A stretch of DNA of 38,629 nucleotides from Gemmatimonadota bacterium (GCA_028874905.1 JAPPGZ010000011.1:1-38629), one strand, 5' to 3'. Shown: positions 9,356-17,316, numbered from the stretch's first letter. Numbers and translations: made by a program. Notes: a model not told the origin generated them from the sequence alone.

Positions 9356-9378
9356 CCGTTAACCCTGACGTTACGTCA
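9356..9378 (-). promoter_or_regulatory. Palindromic repeat, copy A (candidate operator)
   Basis: TGACGTAACGTCA on the minus strand (9366-9378), followed by GGGTTAACGG. It differs from copy B at only two bases in 23. The 75-bp offset is close to seven helical turns, so both sites would face the same side of the DNA. It lies just after the stop of the preceding gene (9410). I found no other TGACGTxACGTCA in the window. Confidence 0.55.
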
Positions 9379-9409
9379 TGGTCGGTCACATTCCACTCCT
9401 TATCCACCA

Positions 9410-9976
9410 TCAACCCTCGTTCCACAGTTCATCCACAATCTCCCCTTCCGTGGCGCTGTGGAAGGTCACGGTCGCCCAGCCCTCCCCGCCAGCTGCCTCA
9501 GGATAGTGCCAGACGCCCGCAGGGACGATGTCCCAGTGGCGGGCGAGATCGCAGTCATCGGCCCCTGGACTGCAGATCGTCCTCGCGCCCAACCCCTCCG
9601 GGTCACCGCCGGGAACGCCTTGGTGGATGCTGCCACTCCCGCGATACGAGACCAGGCGCTGCACACTGTTGCAGTGCCGTTCCGGCGCGGCCATCCGCGC
9701 GCCGCCCCGCAAGAGGAAAAGGCGGCACAGCCGGACCCGGTCGTGCCGGCCGCTCGCGACGCGGTCTTCGCTCGCCGCCGTGATCCGGTCCTGCCCGACG
9801 CCCGTGAACAATTCGATCGGAACGGTACATGTCGCGTGCGGCGGATCGGGGCGACTCTCCAGCTCCAAAGCAAGCTGCGCGAAGCCCGCGTCCAGGACGG
9901 CACGCACCTCCGGGTCTGCGAATACCCGCACGTGCAGCCGTTGCAGCAGGGGCAGCGACTCGTGGTCGGGCTTCAC
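9410..9976 (-). CDS. Unknown protein, cytoplasmic-looking
   Basis: 188 aa. I place the start at a GTG at 9976, directly after the TGA of the CocE-like gene (TGATGTG). A longer frame to 10057 exists but would overlap that gene by 80 bp. There is no signal peptide, lipobox or membrane segment, in contrast to its exported neighbours. Visible features are an acidic/aliphatic N-terminal segment (FADPEVRAVLDAGF), several Cys and His residues (ERHCNSVQR, ICSPGADDCDLARHWD), and a well-formed C-terminus (HWDIVPAGVWHYPEA, TVTFHSATEGEIVDELW). Codon use matches neighbouring genes, which argues that it is a real gene. I do not recognise the family. Confidence 0.62.
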   Translation of the reverse strand: MKPDHESLPLLQRLHVRVFADPEVRAVLDAGFAQLALELESRPDPPHATCTVPIELFTGVGQDRITAASEDRVASGRHDRVRLCRLFLLRGGARMAAPERHCNSVQRLVSYRGSGSIHQGVPGGDPEGLGARTICSPGADDCDLARHWDIVPAGVWHYPEAAGGEGWATVTFHSATEGEIVDELWNEG

Positions 9977-9977
9977 A

Positions 9978-11849
9978 TCACCTGCGCACGAGGTCTCGCG
10001 ACATCCCGGCCGCGGTGAAGTTGGGCACGAACCCGGGACGGCAGGGCTGATACTCAAGCGACCCGCACGGGGGTGGGGGACCGCCCGCCGCTATGCTCGG
10101 CACCACCGGGAGTTCCAGCCGGGAAGGATGGTCGGCCGAGTGGTGAACCGTGTTGATGCCGGGGAAGTTGATCGGCATGGGACCCCAATCGGTCGCGGGC
10201 GTGACGCTCGGCGCCAGGATCGCGAGTTCAACAGCATGGCCGGCGCGGAAGACATGGCCCACCTCCGGGAAGGAGATCACGAACTCGTAGACCTCGCCCG
10301 GCACCAGCGGCTCGGAGCGGTCGTGCGGGTGGTGCGTCCAATGCTCGGACGACTTGCCCGCGTCAATGGCTCGATGGGACGCACGCAGGAAGGCCCGCTG
10401 CAGATACAGGGTCTCTCCGTCCGGCGCGACGTCGTGGAGCACGACCATGAAGTCGGTGTCTTCCGCCTCTGCACTGGCGTGCAACACCAGGCGCACCGAT
10501 CCCAGAATCGGGACATCTTCGTCGATGGGCGCCGTGCGGTAGATGAGCGACCCCAGCGGCGCGGGCGGGATGGCGAACATGTCGTTGTTTCCGACAAGTT
10601 CCGTACCCATCGGGTAGACGTAGCTCAACGGCCCCGTCTGTCCTTCGCCGAGCGCGCCCCCGGTCAGTGTACCGTCCGCGGCGAGATTCCAGCTGCGCCG
10701 CTCAGTCCCGGGAACGGGCCAGTCCGCGAAGGTCTCAACCCAGTTGGGCCTGAGCTCCCCGTCCACGATCCCGGTCTCGAAGAGCACGGTCACGTCGGGC
10801 TCGTCCTCGATTCCGTTCTCCTCGCCCTTGAGCCAGCGATCCATCCAGCGCAGCACCTGCTCGTGGGCCAGCGCATTGCCGCCCACACCGTGACCGCCAT
10901 TCTGCAGGATCAGCTTGCGGGGACCGGTGAGCCGCTCGAAGAGACGGGGGCCGCCCATTGCGGTCTGCTGGTCCTGGTAGCCCTGGATGATCATCATGGG
11001 TATCTCGACCGCGTCCACGTAGGTCTCGGTGGCACGGCCCTTCCAGTAATCGTCGTCGTACTCGTGATCCCTGACCTCGTGGAACGTCATCGCGCGCGGC
11101 TGCGCCGCCTGGACGGCCTGGCAGTGCGTGTCCCCCGCACCGACCCGGAGCGTCACCCCGACGCTCTCGATCCACGGCTGCGCCATCTCTCCCCACCAGG
11201 CCGCGAAGCCGACGTTGAACATCCCGCCAGGGCGGAACGCCTCCCGGTACAGCGATGCCGTCAGGCCGCCCGCAGCCAGTGCCTTCAGGTGCTCGGGGCG
11301 CTGGGCCGCGGTGAAGAACTGGGTGTGGCCCGGATAGGAGACGCCGTACATGCCCACGTTGCCGTCGCTCCAGGGACGCGTGCCCAGCCACTCGACGAGG
11401 GCCGCGCCGTCAGGTCCCTGCTCCGGGTGAAGGATGCTGAACGTCGCGCCCTCCGAGCAGCCGCTCCCGCGCACGTTCGCCCCGACCACCGCGTAGCCGT
11501 TCCGGACCGCCTTCTGGAACCAGGCGTTCGTGGCGATGTCCGCGCCGCCACTCTCGTAGGCGTCGTAGTCGAGGATAACCGGGTACTGACCCTCCTCCGC
11601 CGGGCGGTAGGAGATGTAAGCGAGGCGCACGCCGTCGGGCATGGGTGCATACCCTATTTCCCTGAAAATCCCCTCTAATCCTTCTCCCTGGAGCACTTCG
11701 GCCGACACGATTTCGGCCATGCCCCCGCCGCCAACCACCGTCGCCGCTTCTTCGGCGGGGCTTTCCTGCTCCGGCATCCCGCCGCCCGAATCGCACGCCG
11801 CGAGACCCACGGCCGCCACGACAGCCAGAAGAGTGATGCGCACACGCAT
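9978..11849 (-). CDS. CocE/NonD family (S15-like) hydrolase, lipoprotein
   Basis: 623 aa. ATG at 11849 with GGAGG at 11856-11860, two bases after the TGA of the dipeptidase gene, so the two are co-translated. The N-terminus is a lipoprotein signal (LLAVVAAVGLAAC, Cys19). The alpha/beta-hydrolase domain shows the nucleophile motif GMYGVSYPGHTQ with Ser171, preceded by YAVVGANVRGSGCSEG. The second half contains an alpha-helical cap and the C-terminal jelly-roll domain typical of X-Pro dipeptidyl-peptidase S15/CocE (VRLVLHASAEAEDTDFMVVL, the 'd-T-D-f-v-v-L-D-V' pattern). Family members cleave X-Pro dipeptides or acyl esters and amides; which applies here cannot be told. Membrane anchoring implies periplasmic or surface action alongside the dipeptidase homologue. 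Confidence 0.9.
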   Translation of the reverse strand: MRVRITLLAVVAAVGLAACDSGGGMPEQESPAEEAATVVGGGGMAEIVSAEVLQGEGLEGIFREIGYAPMPDGVRLAYISYRPAEEGQYPVILDYDAYESGGADIATNAWFQKAVRNGYAVVGANVRGSGCSEGATFSILHPEQGPDGAALVEWLGTRPWSDGNVGMYGVSYPGHTQFFTAAQRPEHLKALAAGGLTASLYREAFRPGGMFNVGFAAWWGEMAQPWIESVGVTLRVGAGDTHCQAVQAAQPRAMTFHEVRDHEYDDDYWKGRATETYVDAVEIPMMIIQGYQDQQTAMGGPRLFERLTGPRKLILQNGGHGVGGNALAHEQVLRWMDRWLKGEENGIEDEPDVTVLFETGIVDGELRPNWVETFADWPVPGTERRSWNLAADGTLTGGALGEGQTGPLSYVYPMGTELVGNNDMFAIPPAPLGSLIYRTAPIDEDVPILGSVRLVLHASAEAEDTDFMVVLHDVAPDGETLYLQRAFLRASHRAIDAGKSSEHWTHHPHDRSEPLVPGEVYEFVISFPEVGHVFRAGHAVELAILAPSVTPATDWGPMPINFPGINTVHHSADHPSRLELPVVPSIAAGGPPPPCGSLEYQPCRPGFVPNFTAAGMSRDLVRR

Positions 11850-11851
11850 GA

Positions 11852-12991
11852 TCAGCCTCCCCAGACCTGCTGGTATACCCGGAGCCAGTTGGCCCCCATT
11901 GCCTTGCGGACCTCGTCGTCGGTCCATCCCCGCCGGCGCAGCCCGTCGATCACGTTGGGCAGCTCGGCGATGCTCTCGAAACCGCGGATGAAGCGCCACG
12001 GTTCGCTCACCATGTCCGTGGTGATGATCTCGGCGTTGATTCCGCCCCCGTAGGGAATCGCCATCCCGCCCACGAAATCGGTGCCCAGGCCGACGTGGTC
12101 CACACCGACGCGGTTCTTGATGTAGTCGTACTGGTCCACGTGCTCCTCGATGCCCACGTGTGGCGTAGGCCCTGTGTTCCCACGACCGCGCACGTGGAAG
12201 TCGTTGACCGCGGTGAGGCCGATCACGCCGCCGGTCCCGGCGATGGCGTCGATAACCCGGTCGCTGATGCAGCGGTAGTTGTCCGCGATCGCGGCAATGT
12301 TGGTGTGACTGCAGATCACCGGGACGCCGTCCGAGATCGCGATGGCGTCGAGAGTGGTCCGCTCGCCGGTGTGGCCGCCCACGTCGAGGATGATTCCCAG
12401 AGAGTGCATTTCCTCCACCAGGCGGTGGCCAGCGCGCGTCAGCGGTCCCTCGGGCTCGAGACAGCCGGACCCGAACGCGTTCGCGACGTTGTAGCAGATT
12501 CCGACCTGGCGGAGACCGATCTCGTAGAAGGCGCGCAGCGACGTGGCCGCACTGCCGATCGGCGAATTGAAGGAATCGCCAAGCACCGTCGCCGACTGCC
12601 AGCAGAAGACGTTGGAGACGAGCCCCCGGCCGTGTGCGTCCCGGATCTCGGCGACCGATTTGGCGAGGACGACTTCGTCCGCGTATTCGTCGAAGAAGCG
12701 GAGCAGCGCCGCGAACGTGGCCATGTCGGAAGGGCCGCCGGCCACACCGCAGTGAACGCCTCCCTCCTGCATGCCGCGCAGGTGGGACAGCCGCATCGCA
12801 CCAGCGAAAAGACCGTCCACCACGATGTCGTCCTGAGTGAGCGGGGAGAATGACGGGGAGGCCGGCGGAGCGGTTGGCGCGGCGACCGGCCGGCCGGTGG
12901 CGCGGCCCGGTGAGGCTTGCGCCGCCCCACCCGTCAATCCCGACGCCGCGCCCGCCACGGCCAGTCCCTTCACGAAGTCACGTCGCTTCAC
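11852..12991 (-). CDS. Tat-exported membrane-dipeptidase (M19) homologue lacking the HxD motif
   Basis: 379 aa. The start is a GTG at 12991 with AAGGAGG ending 4 nt upstream. It overlaps the uracil-DNA glycosylase stop by 14 bp. The N-terminus MKRRDFVKGLAVAGAASG is a twin-arginine-type signal. The M19 (renal dipeptidase) fold is recognisable: NELG-like region (MHSLGIILDVGGHTGE), VICSHTN (metal His), YRCISDRVI, GTGGVIGL, and HVGLGTDFVGG (Asp of the GTDF motif). The usual N-terminal DGHND metal motif, however, reads VVDGLFAGAM, and the bridging-Glu segment reads CWQSATVLGD. Two zinc ligands therefore appear to be missing. A variant M19 subgroup with DGL at this site is known to me in outline, so this may be a subgroup trait rather than decay. 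Activity as a dipeptidase is uncertain. Confidence 0.85.
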   Translation of the reverse strand: MKRRDFVKGLAVAGAASGLTGGAAQASPGRATGRPVAAPTAPPASPSFSPLTQDDIVVDGLFAGAMRLSHLRGMQEGGVHCGVAGGPSDMATFAALLRFFDEYADEVVLAKSVAEIRDAHGRGLVSNVFCWQSATVLGDSFNSPIGSAATSLRAFYEIGLRQVGICYNVANAFGSGCLEPEGPLTRAGHRLVEEMHSLGIILDVGGHTGERTTLDAIAISDGVPVICSHTNIAAIADNYRCISDRVIDAIAGTGGVIGLTAVNDFHVRGRGNTGPTPHVGIEEHVDQYDYIKNRVGVDHVGLGTDFVGGMAIPYGGGINAEIITTDMVSEPWRFIRGFESIAELPNVIDGLRRRGWTDDEVRKAMGANWLRVYQQVWGG

Positions 12992-13763
12992 GATTCCTCC
13001 TTGTGGCAACTGCCATGCGCTCCGCCGCACGTGTCCAGACCATGTCGAACATGGGCTCGGTCAGCGTCCCGGTGAACGTATTCTGCTGACTGGGATGATA
13101 GGACGCCAGCACGGCCACCGCTCCCAGGTCCACCTCGACTCCGTGGGAGAAGCGCGGGCGCGGACGCGGGATCTCCATGCCTCGCGCGGCCAGTGTTTTC
13201 AGGATGACGGCGTACGCGAAGCCGCCCAGAGCCACAAAGGTGTGAAGTCCGTCCCACAGGATATCGATTTCGCGATGCAGGTAGGGGGCGCAGCGATCCC
13301 GTTCCCCCGTCGTCGGCCGGTTGCCCGGGGGCGCACACCGCACACCGGCGGTGACGTACGCGCCCGTGAGCGCGAGCCCGTCAGCCCGGTCCCGGCTCAG
13401 CGCCTGGTTGGCGAACCCGGCCTTGTGCATCGCGCGATACAGCCAGTCCCCCGCGCGGTCTCCGGTGAACATGCGCCCGGTCCGGTTGGCTCCGTGCGCC
13501 GCCGGAGCGAGCCCGACCACCATTACCGAGGCTTCCGGATCGCCGAATCCCGGGACCGGCCGTCCCCAGTAGTCGTCCTCGCGGAACGCCGCCCTCTTCT
13601 CCCTCGAGACCTTTTCCCGCCAGGCCACAAGGCGCGGACACCGGCGGCACTCCACGAGTTCATCGCGCAGAACCCGCAGCCGTTCCCCTGGGCCCGCGGC
13701 GCCGGCATCGCCAGCGTCGACCCGCAGCCGGCCCGCACCGTCAGCGGCCCGCGCGCCGCCCAC
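12978..13763 (-). CDS. Uracil-DNA glycosylase, family 5 (UDGb type)
   Basis: 261 aa. GTG start at 13763 with GGGAG just upstream, 6 bp after the SRPBCC stop. Four cysteines at 39, 42, 143 and 158 (ECRRCPRL, GVRCAPPG, RCAPYL) match the 4Fe-4S ligands of family 4/5 glycosylases. Motif 1 is GLAPAAHGANRTGRMFTGD (84-102), the family 5 form with Ala where other families carry the catalytic polar residue. Motif 2 is SYHPSQQNTFTG near the C-terminus. The enzyme excises uracil, and in this family also other deaminated bases, from DNA in the cytoplasm. It is placed directly ahead of exported peptidase genes and overlaps the next one, which is odd company for a repair enzyme. Confidence 0.93.
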   Translation of the reverse strand: MGGARAADGAGRLRVDAGDAGAAGPGERLRVLRDELVECRRCPRLVAWREKVSREKRAAFREDDYWGRPVPGFGDPEASVMVVGLAPAAHGANRTGRMFTGDRAGDWLYRAMHKAGFANQALSRDRADGLALTGAYVTAGVRCAPPGNRPTTGERDRCAPYLHREIDILWDGLHTFVALGGFAYAVILKTLAARGMEIPRPRPRFSHGVEVDLGAVAVLASYHPSQQNTFTGTLTEPMFDMVWTRAAERMAVATRRNREAT

Positions 13764-13769
13764 GGCTCC

Positions 13770-14216
13770 CTACCCGCCGCCCTCGAGCCAGGCCTTCAGC
13801 GCATCCATGTCCCCAGCCACCGCCTTGGCGACCACACCCTTCATCAGGGGTACCATCAACCGCGACACCAGCCGGTACGGCCTGGCCTCCATGACCATGT
13901 CGAGCCTCGTCCCCGCGCCATCGCCCAGGGCCGTCACCGTGAACACCGTGTCCCACACCGTACCGCCGGCGTCCGAGACCATGCGCACCCGCTCGTCCTT
14001 CACGTATTCGGTGACCTCGAGTTCCGTCGTGGCCTCGCGCTTCCCCATTTGGCGCGTTTCGCGGAAGCGTGTCCCCGTGCCGGTTTGCTGCTCGGTCACG
14101 AACTCGACCCGCACGATCTCCGGGACCGCCTTCGTGTATTGGGAGATGTCGGAGACGGTCTCGAAGACCGCGTCTACAGGGGCGTTGATGGTCCGGCTCA
14201 TGCGCGTTCGAGTCAT
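13770..14216 (-). CDS. SRPBCC (START-like) family protein
   Basis: 148 aa from the ATG at 14216, which has GGAGG about 10 nt upstream. The frame extends 25 codons further without a better ribosome site. The fold pattern is a polyketide cyclase/START-like helix-grip: SRTINAPVDAVFETVSDISQYTKAVPEI at the N-terminus, alternating strands, and a long C-terminal helix (KGVVAKAVAGDMDALKAWLE). There is no signal peptide, so it is cytoplasmic. Members bind hydrophobic ligands or serve as chaperone-like co-factors; no ligand can be inferred. It is the first gene of the compact minus-strand series that continues through the glycosylase, and is divergent from the DUF2461 gene. Confidence 0.85.
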   Translation of the reverse strand: MTRTRMSRTINAPVDAVFETVSDISQYTKAVPEIVRVEFVTEQQTGTGTRFRETRQMGKREATTELEVTEYVKDERVRMVSDAGGTVWDTVFTVTALGDGAGTRLDMVMEARPYRLVSRLMVPLMKGVVAKAVAGDMDALKAWLEGGG

Positions 14217-14353
14217 CCGGGCAGTTCCTCCACGGGTCAGGTCAACGGTGCGGGCGCCGCAGCTACTGCCCGCCATGCTTGCGTCGGACATGGCCGCAGC
14301 CGTAGATAACAGCGCCGTTGATCTTACTCCACCGCCACACCACAGGCCACTTC

Positions 14354-15040
14354 ATGGCAAACGCGTACTTCACTTCTCGAACCTTCTCGTTTCTGACCGA
14401 ACTGGCGGCGAACAACAACCGCGAGTGGTTCGGCACCAACAAACCGCGCTACGAGGCGGACGTCCGGGACCCCGCGCTTCGCTTCATCAACGACTTCGCC
14501 CCCCACCTGCACGAGATCAGCTCGCGCTTCCGCGCCGACCCCCGGGCGAACGGGGGTTCACTCTTCCGGATCTACCGCGACACCCGCTTCTCGAAGGACA
14601 AGACTCCGTACAAGACGCACACGGGCATCCACTTCCGCCACGAGGCCAGCAAGGACGCGCACGCTCCGGGCTTCTACCTTCACATCGCGCCGGGATCCTG
14701 CTTTATGGGCTGCGGCATCTGGCGGCCGGCCGGGGCCGCCCTGCGCAAGATCCGCGGATCCATCGACGAGGACCCGGACGCGTGGATTCGGGCTTCGACC
14801 GACCCGCGGTTCACCCGCAGCTTCGAGCTCTCCGGTGACTCGCTGGTACGGGCCCCGAAGGGCTACAGGATCGACCACCCCATGATCGTGGATCTCCGGC
14901 GCAAGGACTTCATCGGGGTCGCACGGTTACCCGCCGACGCGCTGACCGCGGACGGCTTCCTCGACACGTTCGCGGGGCTGTGCCGGGACGGCGCGCCGCT
15001 GCAGCGGTGGCTGTGCAGGGCGATCGGGGTACCGTACTAG
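14354..15040 (+). CDS. DUF2461 domain protein
   Basis: 228 aa from the ATG at 14354 (MANAYFTSRTFSFL). An upstream in-frame TTG at 14318 is less likely. The whole protein matches the DUF2461 (TIGR02453) pattern: FLTELAANNNREWFGTNKPRYE at the N-terminus, then RIYRDTRFSKDKTPYKTHTG, FYLHIAPGSCFMGCGIW and KGYRIDHPMI. These are soluble proteins of unknown function found widely in bacteria. No strong ribosome site is visible. The stop TAG shares the tetranucleotide CTAG (15037-15040) with the stop of the convergent cyclophilin gene. Confidence 0.9.
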   Translation: MANAYFTSRTFSFLTELAANNNREWFGTNKPRYEADVRDPALRFINDFAPHLHEISSRFRADPRANGGSLFRIYRDTRFSKDKTPYKTHTGIHFRHEASKDAHAPGFYLHIAPGSCFMGCGIWRPAGAALRKIRGSIDEDPDAWIRASTDPRFTRSFELSGDSLVRAPKGYRIDHPMIVDLRRKDFIGVARLPADALTADGFLDTFAGLCRDGAPLQRWLCRAIGVPY

Positions 15041-15753
15041 GGGGCCCCCTGCCCCGCACCCATCAGAGCCGCCGAAACGATGTAATCGAGCTCCGGGAAG
15101 CTCTCTTCCAGGTAGTCGTTGCCCCGGGTCGCAATATCCTGCGCCAGCGGTCCTCTGCCGCCGCGAGAGGCACTCTCCCCATAGCCCGCGTAGATCTGGT
15201 CGACCACGTCCATCCCCTCGATCACGGTGCCGATGGGGGCGAAACCCATCTCGTCGAGCCGCGAGTTGTCGATGAAGTTGATGAAGAGCTGGGTGGAACG
15301 CGTGTTCTCGGCGGAGCGCATCGCGAAGGTCAGCGTACCCCGCGTATTCGAAGCCATGACCGGGTCGTCCGGAATCGTCGCCATCGTCCACTGTGCCTGC
15401 ACTTGCGGGTCCCCGTGCATGCCGAACTGCGCCATGAAGTTCTCCATCACGCGGAAGAAGCGGACGTCTTTGAAAAACCCGTTCTTGACCAGGTTGTAGA
15501 AGCGGTCTGCGCCGTTCGGAGCCCAGGCCCGCGTGACTTCGACCACGAACGCGCCCTTCGTTGTCTCGAAACGCGCCTGGAACGTCTCGGGCGCCGTCTC
15601 CGTCAAATCGGCCGGGGTCAGCAGCGGGTTGGCGGCTGCGGCCTCGGCATCCGACCCGCCGCCGTCGCCGCCACAGGCGGCAAATGGAAGCATGGCCGCC
15701 GGGAGGAGGGCGGAGAAACGGAATGGGCGCCTGGATATGGAGTTCGATCTCAT
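15037..15753 (-). CDS. Cyclophilin-type peptidyl-prolyl isomerase, lipoprotein
   Basis: 238 aa from the ATG at 15753. The longer open frame to 15981 has no signal at its N-terminus, whereas this start gives a lipoprotein signal (ALLPAAMLPFAAC, Cys27) followed by a Gly/Asp linker. The cyclophilin domain covers about 55-230: FETTKGAFVVEVTRAWAPNGADRF, FFRVMENFMAQFG (the catalytic Arg and the F-M-Q set are present), TQLFINFIDNSRLD and IGTVIEGMDVVDQI. It catalyses proline cis-trans isomerisation and probably assists folding of exported proteins in the periplasm. It is divergent from the protease gene at 15898 and convergent with DUF2461, with fully overlapping stops. Confidence 0.92.
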   Translation of the reverse strand: MRSNSISRRPFRFSALLPAAMLPFAACGGDGGGSDAEAAAANPLLTPADLTETAPETFQARFETTKGAFVVEVTRAWAPNGADRFYNLVKNGFFKDVRFFRVMENFMAQFGMHGDPQVQAQWTMATIPDDPVMASNTRGTLTFAMRSAENTRSTQLFINFIDNSRLDEMGFAPIGTVIEGMDVVDQIYAGYGESASRGGRGPLAQDIATRGNDYLEESFPELDYIVSAALMGAGQGAP

Positions 15754-15897
15754 TGGCAGGTTCGTCCGGCTGGGGTGAAGAAAGCGATGCCGCAGATTAT
15801 AGGGTGACTGTCCCAACTCGTCCATTCGGGCACCTTCCGGCCCTGATGCGGGTAGCATAGCTTTGACCTGCCCGCCAACAGTACTCCAGGAAGCGCA

Positions 15898-17316
15898 ATG
15901 ATCGCTGCCAAGTCTCTTCCGGCCACAGCGGCTCTTCTCGCCCTGCTGACCACCGGCTGCGGCGACCCGGCGCCCACGCAACCCACGGGCACCCCGAACC
16001 TGCGCCCGACGGCCGCCTTCACGACCGACGTGTCAGAGGGCTCGGCACCGCTCGAGGTTCGCTTCGACGGCAGCAGTTCCAGCGATCCCGACGGCACCAT
16101 TGTCAGCTACGCCTGGGCGTTCGGCGACGGCGCCACCGGCACGGGCCGCGCGGTCACCCACACGTATCCGGACGCGGGCTCGTACGCGCCGCAGCTCACA
16201 GTCACCGATAACCGGGGCGCGACCCACACGCAGACCGGCACTCCCATCACCGTCAACAGCCCCCCGGGCACGGGCGACAACGTCATCTCCGGCGTGGTGT
16301 GGCACGACGCCGACGCCGACGGATTCCGCGACGAGGAGGAAGAGACCGTCCCTTCCTTCGTCGTCTTCCTGGACGAGAACGGCGACGGCCTGCGCGACTC
16401 CACCGAGGTGACCGCCCTCACCAACGACGGCGGCGAGTACCGCTTCGAGGGGCTCGATCACCGCCTGGCCTACACGGTCACCCAGGAACTGACGATGGGG
16501 TGGACCAACACGGCGCCGGGACTGGCGGGCGCACCCGCGGACCCCGAGGTCGCCGCGATTATCGGTGGAACCGAGGCGGAACCCGGAGAATTCCCGTTTC
16601 AGGTGGCGCTTGTGACGCCCGGCGGCTTCCAGTTCTGCGGGGGTACGTTCATTTCCCGGCAATGGGTGCTTACCGCCGCGCACTGTGTTGACGGCGGCAT
16701 TGACCCGGCCACGGTGAAGGTGCTCGCCGGTGCGCACGACAAGACGCAGGACGGCGAAGTCCTCGACGTGGTGCGCATTCTCACTCATCCCGCCTATACG
16801 CCCTCCGCCATTTCCAGCGACATCGCCCTGCTGGAACTCGCCGGCCAATACATGTACTCGCGCATCGAACTGCTCACGCCCGACCGGATCGAAATGTCGG
16901 CCCCGGGGACGATCGGCACGGTGGTCGGCTGGGGCCTGACCTCGGATGGCGGGCTTTCGTCGGCGGTGCTCAAGAAGCTGGAGGCCGAGATCATCTCCAA
17001 CGACGAGTGCAGGACGCACCTCGACTCCAACATCCAGGACGTGACGATCTGCGCCGGCAAGCTGGGCTCGAACGAGTCCACCTGCAACGGAGACTCGGGC
17101 GGGCCTCTGATGGTACCGTTCCGCAATCGATGGCTCCAGGTGGGCGTCGTCAGCTTCGGCACGAACATCTGCTATCAGCCCACCGCGTTCGCGCGCGTGT
17201 CGGCGCTGGTCGACTATGTGCTGGGAAACGTCCCTGCGGAAAAGTCCGGATCGGTCACGGTGGACTGGAGCGACGGAGCGGAGGAAGCGGTGGTCGACTT
17301 CGGAAACTTCCGGTAG
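15898..17316 (+). CDS. Chymotrypsin-like (S1A) protease lipoprotein with PKD and SdrD-like domains
   Basis: 472 aa. Lipoprotein signal LLALLTTGC (Cys21). A PKD domain spans about 36-120 (SSSDPDGTIVSYAWAFGDG, HTYPDAGSY). An SdrD_B-like domain starts at about 128 (ISGVVWHDADADGFRD, FLDENGDGLRD, NDGGEYRFEGL). The S1A domain begins with the activation sequence IIGG at 221, with His262 (TAAHC), Asp308 (SDIALLEL) and Ser400 (GDSGGP). All three catalytic residues are present, with paired Cys 247/263 and 396/425. The position equivalent to residue 189 is Ser394, so chymotrypsin- or elastase-like rather than trypsin-like specificity is expected. After the protease comes a short tail (450-472; SGSVTVDWSDG, VVDFGNF) that resembles the final strands of the SdrD-like domain. 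Expected to be a zymogen on the outer membrane, cleaved after Ala220. Confidence 0.93.
   Translation: MIAAKSLPATAALLALLTTGCGDPAPTQPTGTPNLRPTAAFTTDVSEGSAPLEVRFDGSSSSDPDGTIVSYAWAFGDGATGTGRAVTHTYPDAGSYAPQLTVTDNRGATHTQTGTPITVNSPPGTGDNVISGVVWHDADADGFRDEEEETVPSFVVFLDENGDGLRDSTEVTALTNDGGEYRFEGLDHRLAYTVTQELTMGWTNTAPGLAGAPADPEVAAIIGGTEAEPGEFPFQVALVTPGGFQFCGGTFISRQWVLTAAHCVDGGIDPATVKVLAGAHDKTQDGEVLDVVRILTHPAYTPSAISSDIALLELAGQYMYSRIELLTPDRIEMSAPGTIGTVVGWGLTSDGGLSSAVLKKLEAEIISNDECRTHLDSNIQDVTICAGKLGSNESTCNGDSGGPLMVPFRNRWLQVGVVSFGTNICYQPTAFARVSALVDYVLGNVPAEKSGSVTVDWSDGAEEAVVDFGNFR

Noticed and set aside
9528..11678. 716-codon open frame on the plus strand
   Set aside because: Antisense to the CocE-type hydrolase and the unknown protein, with low-complexity composition.
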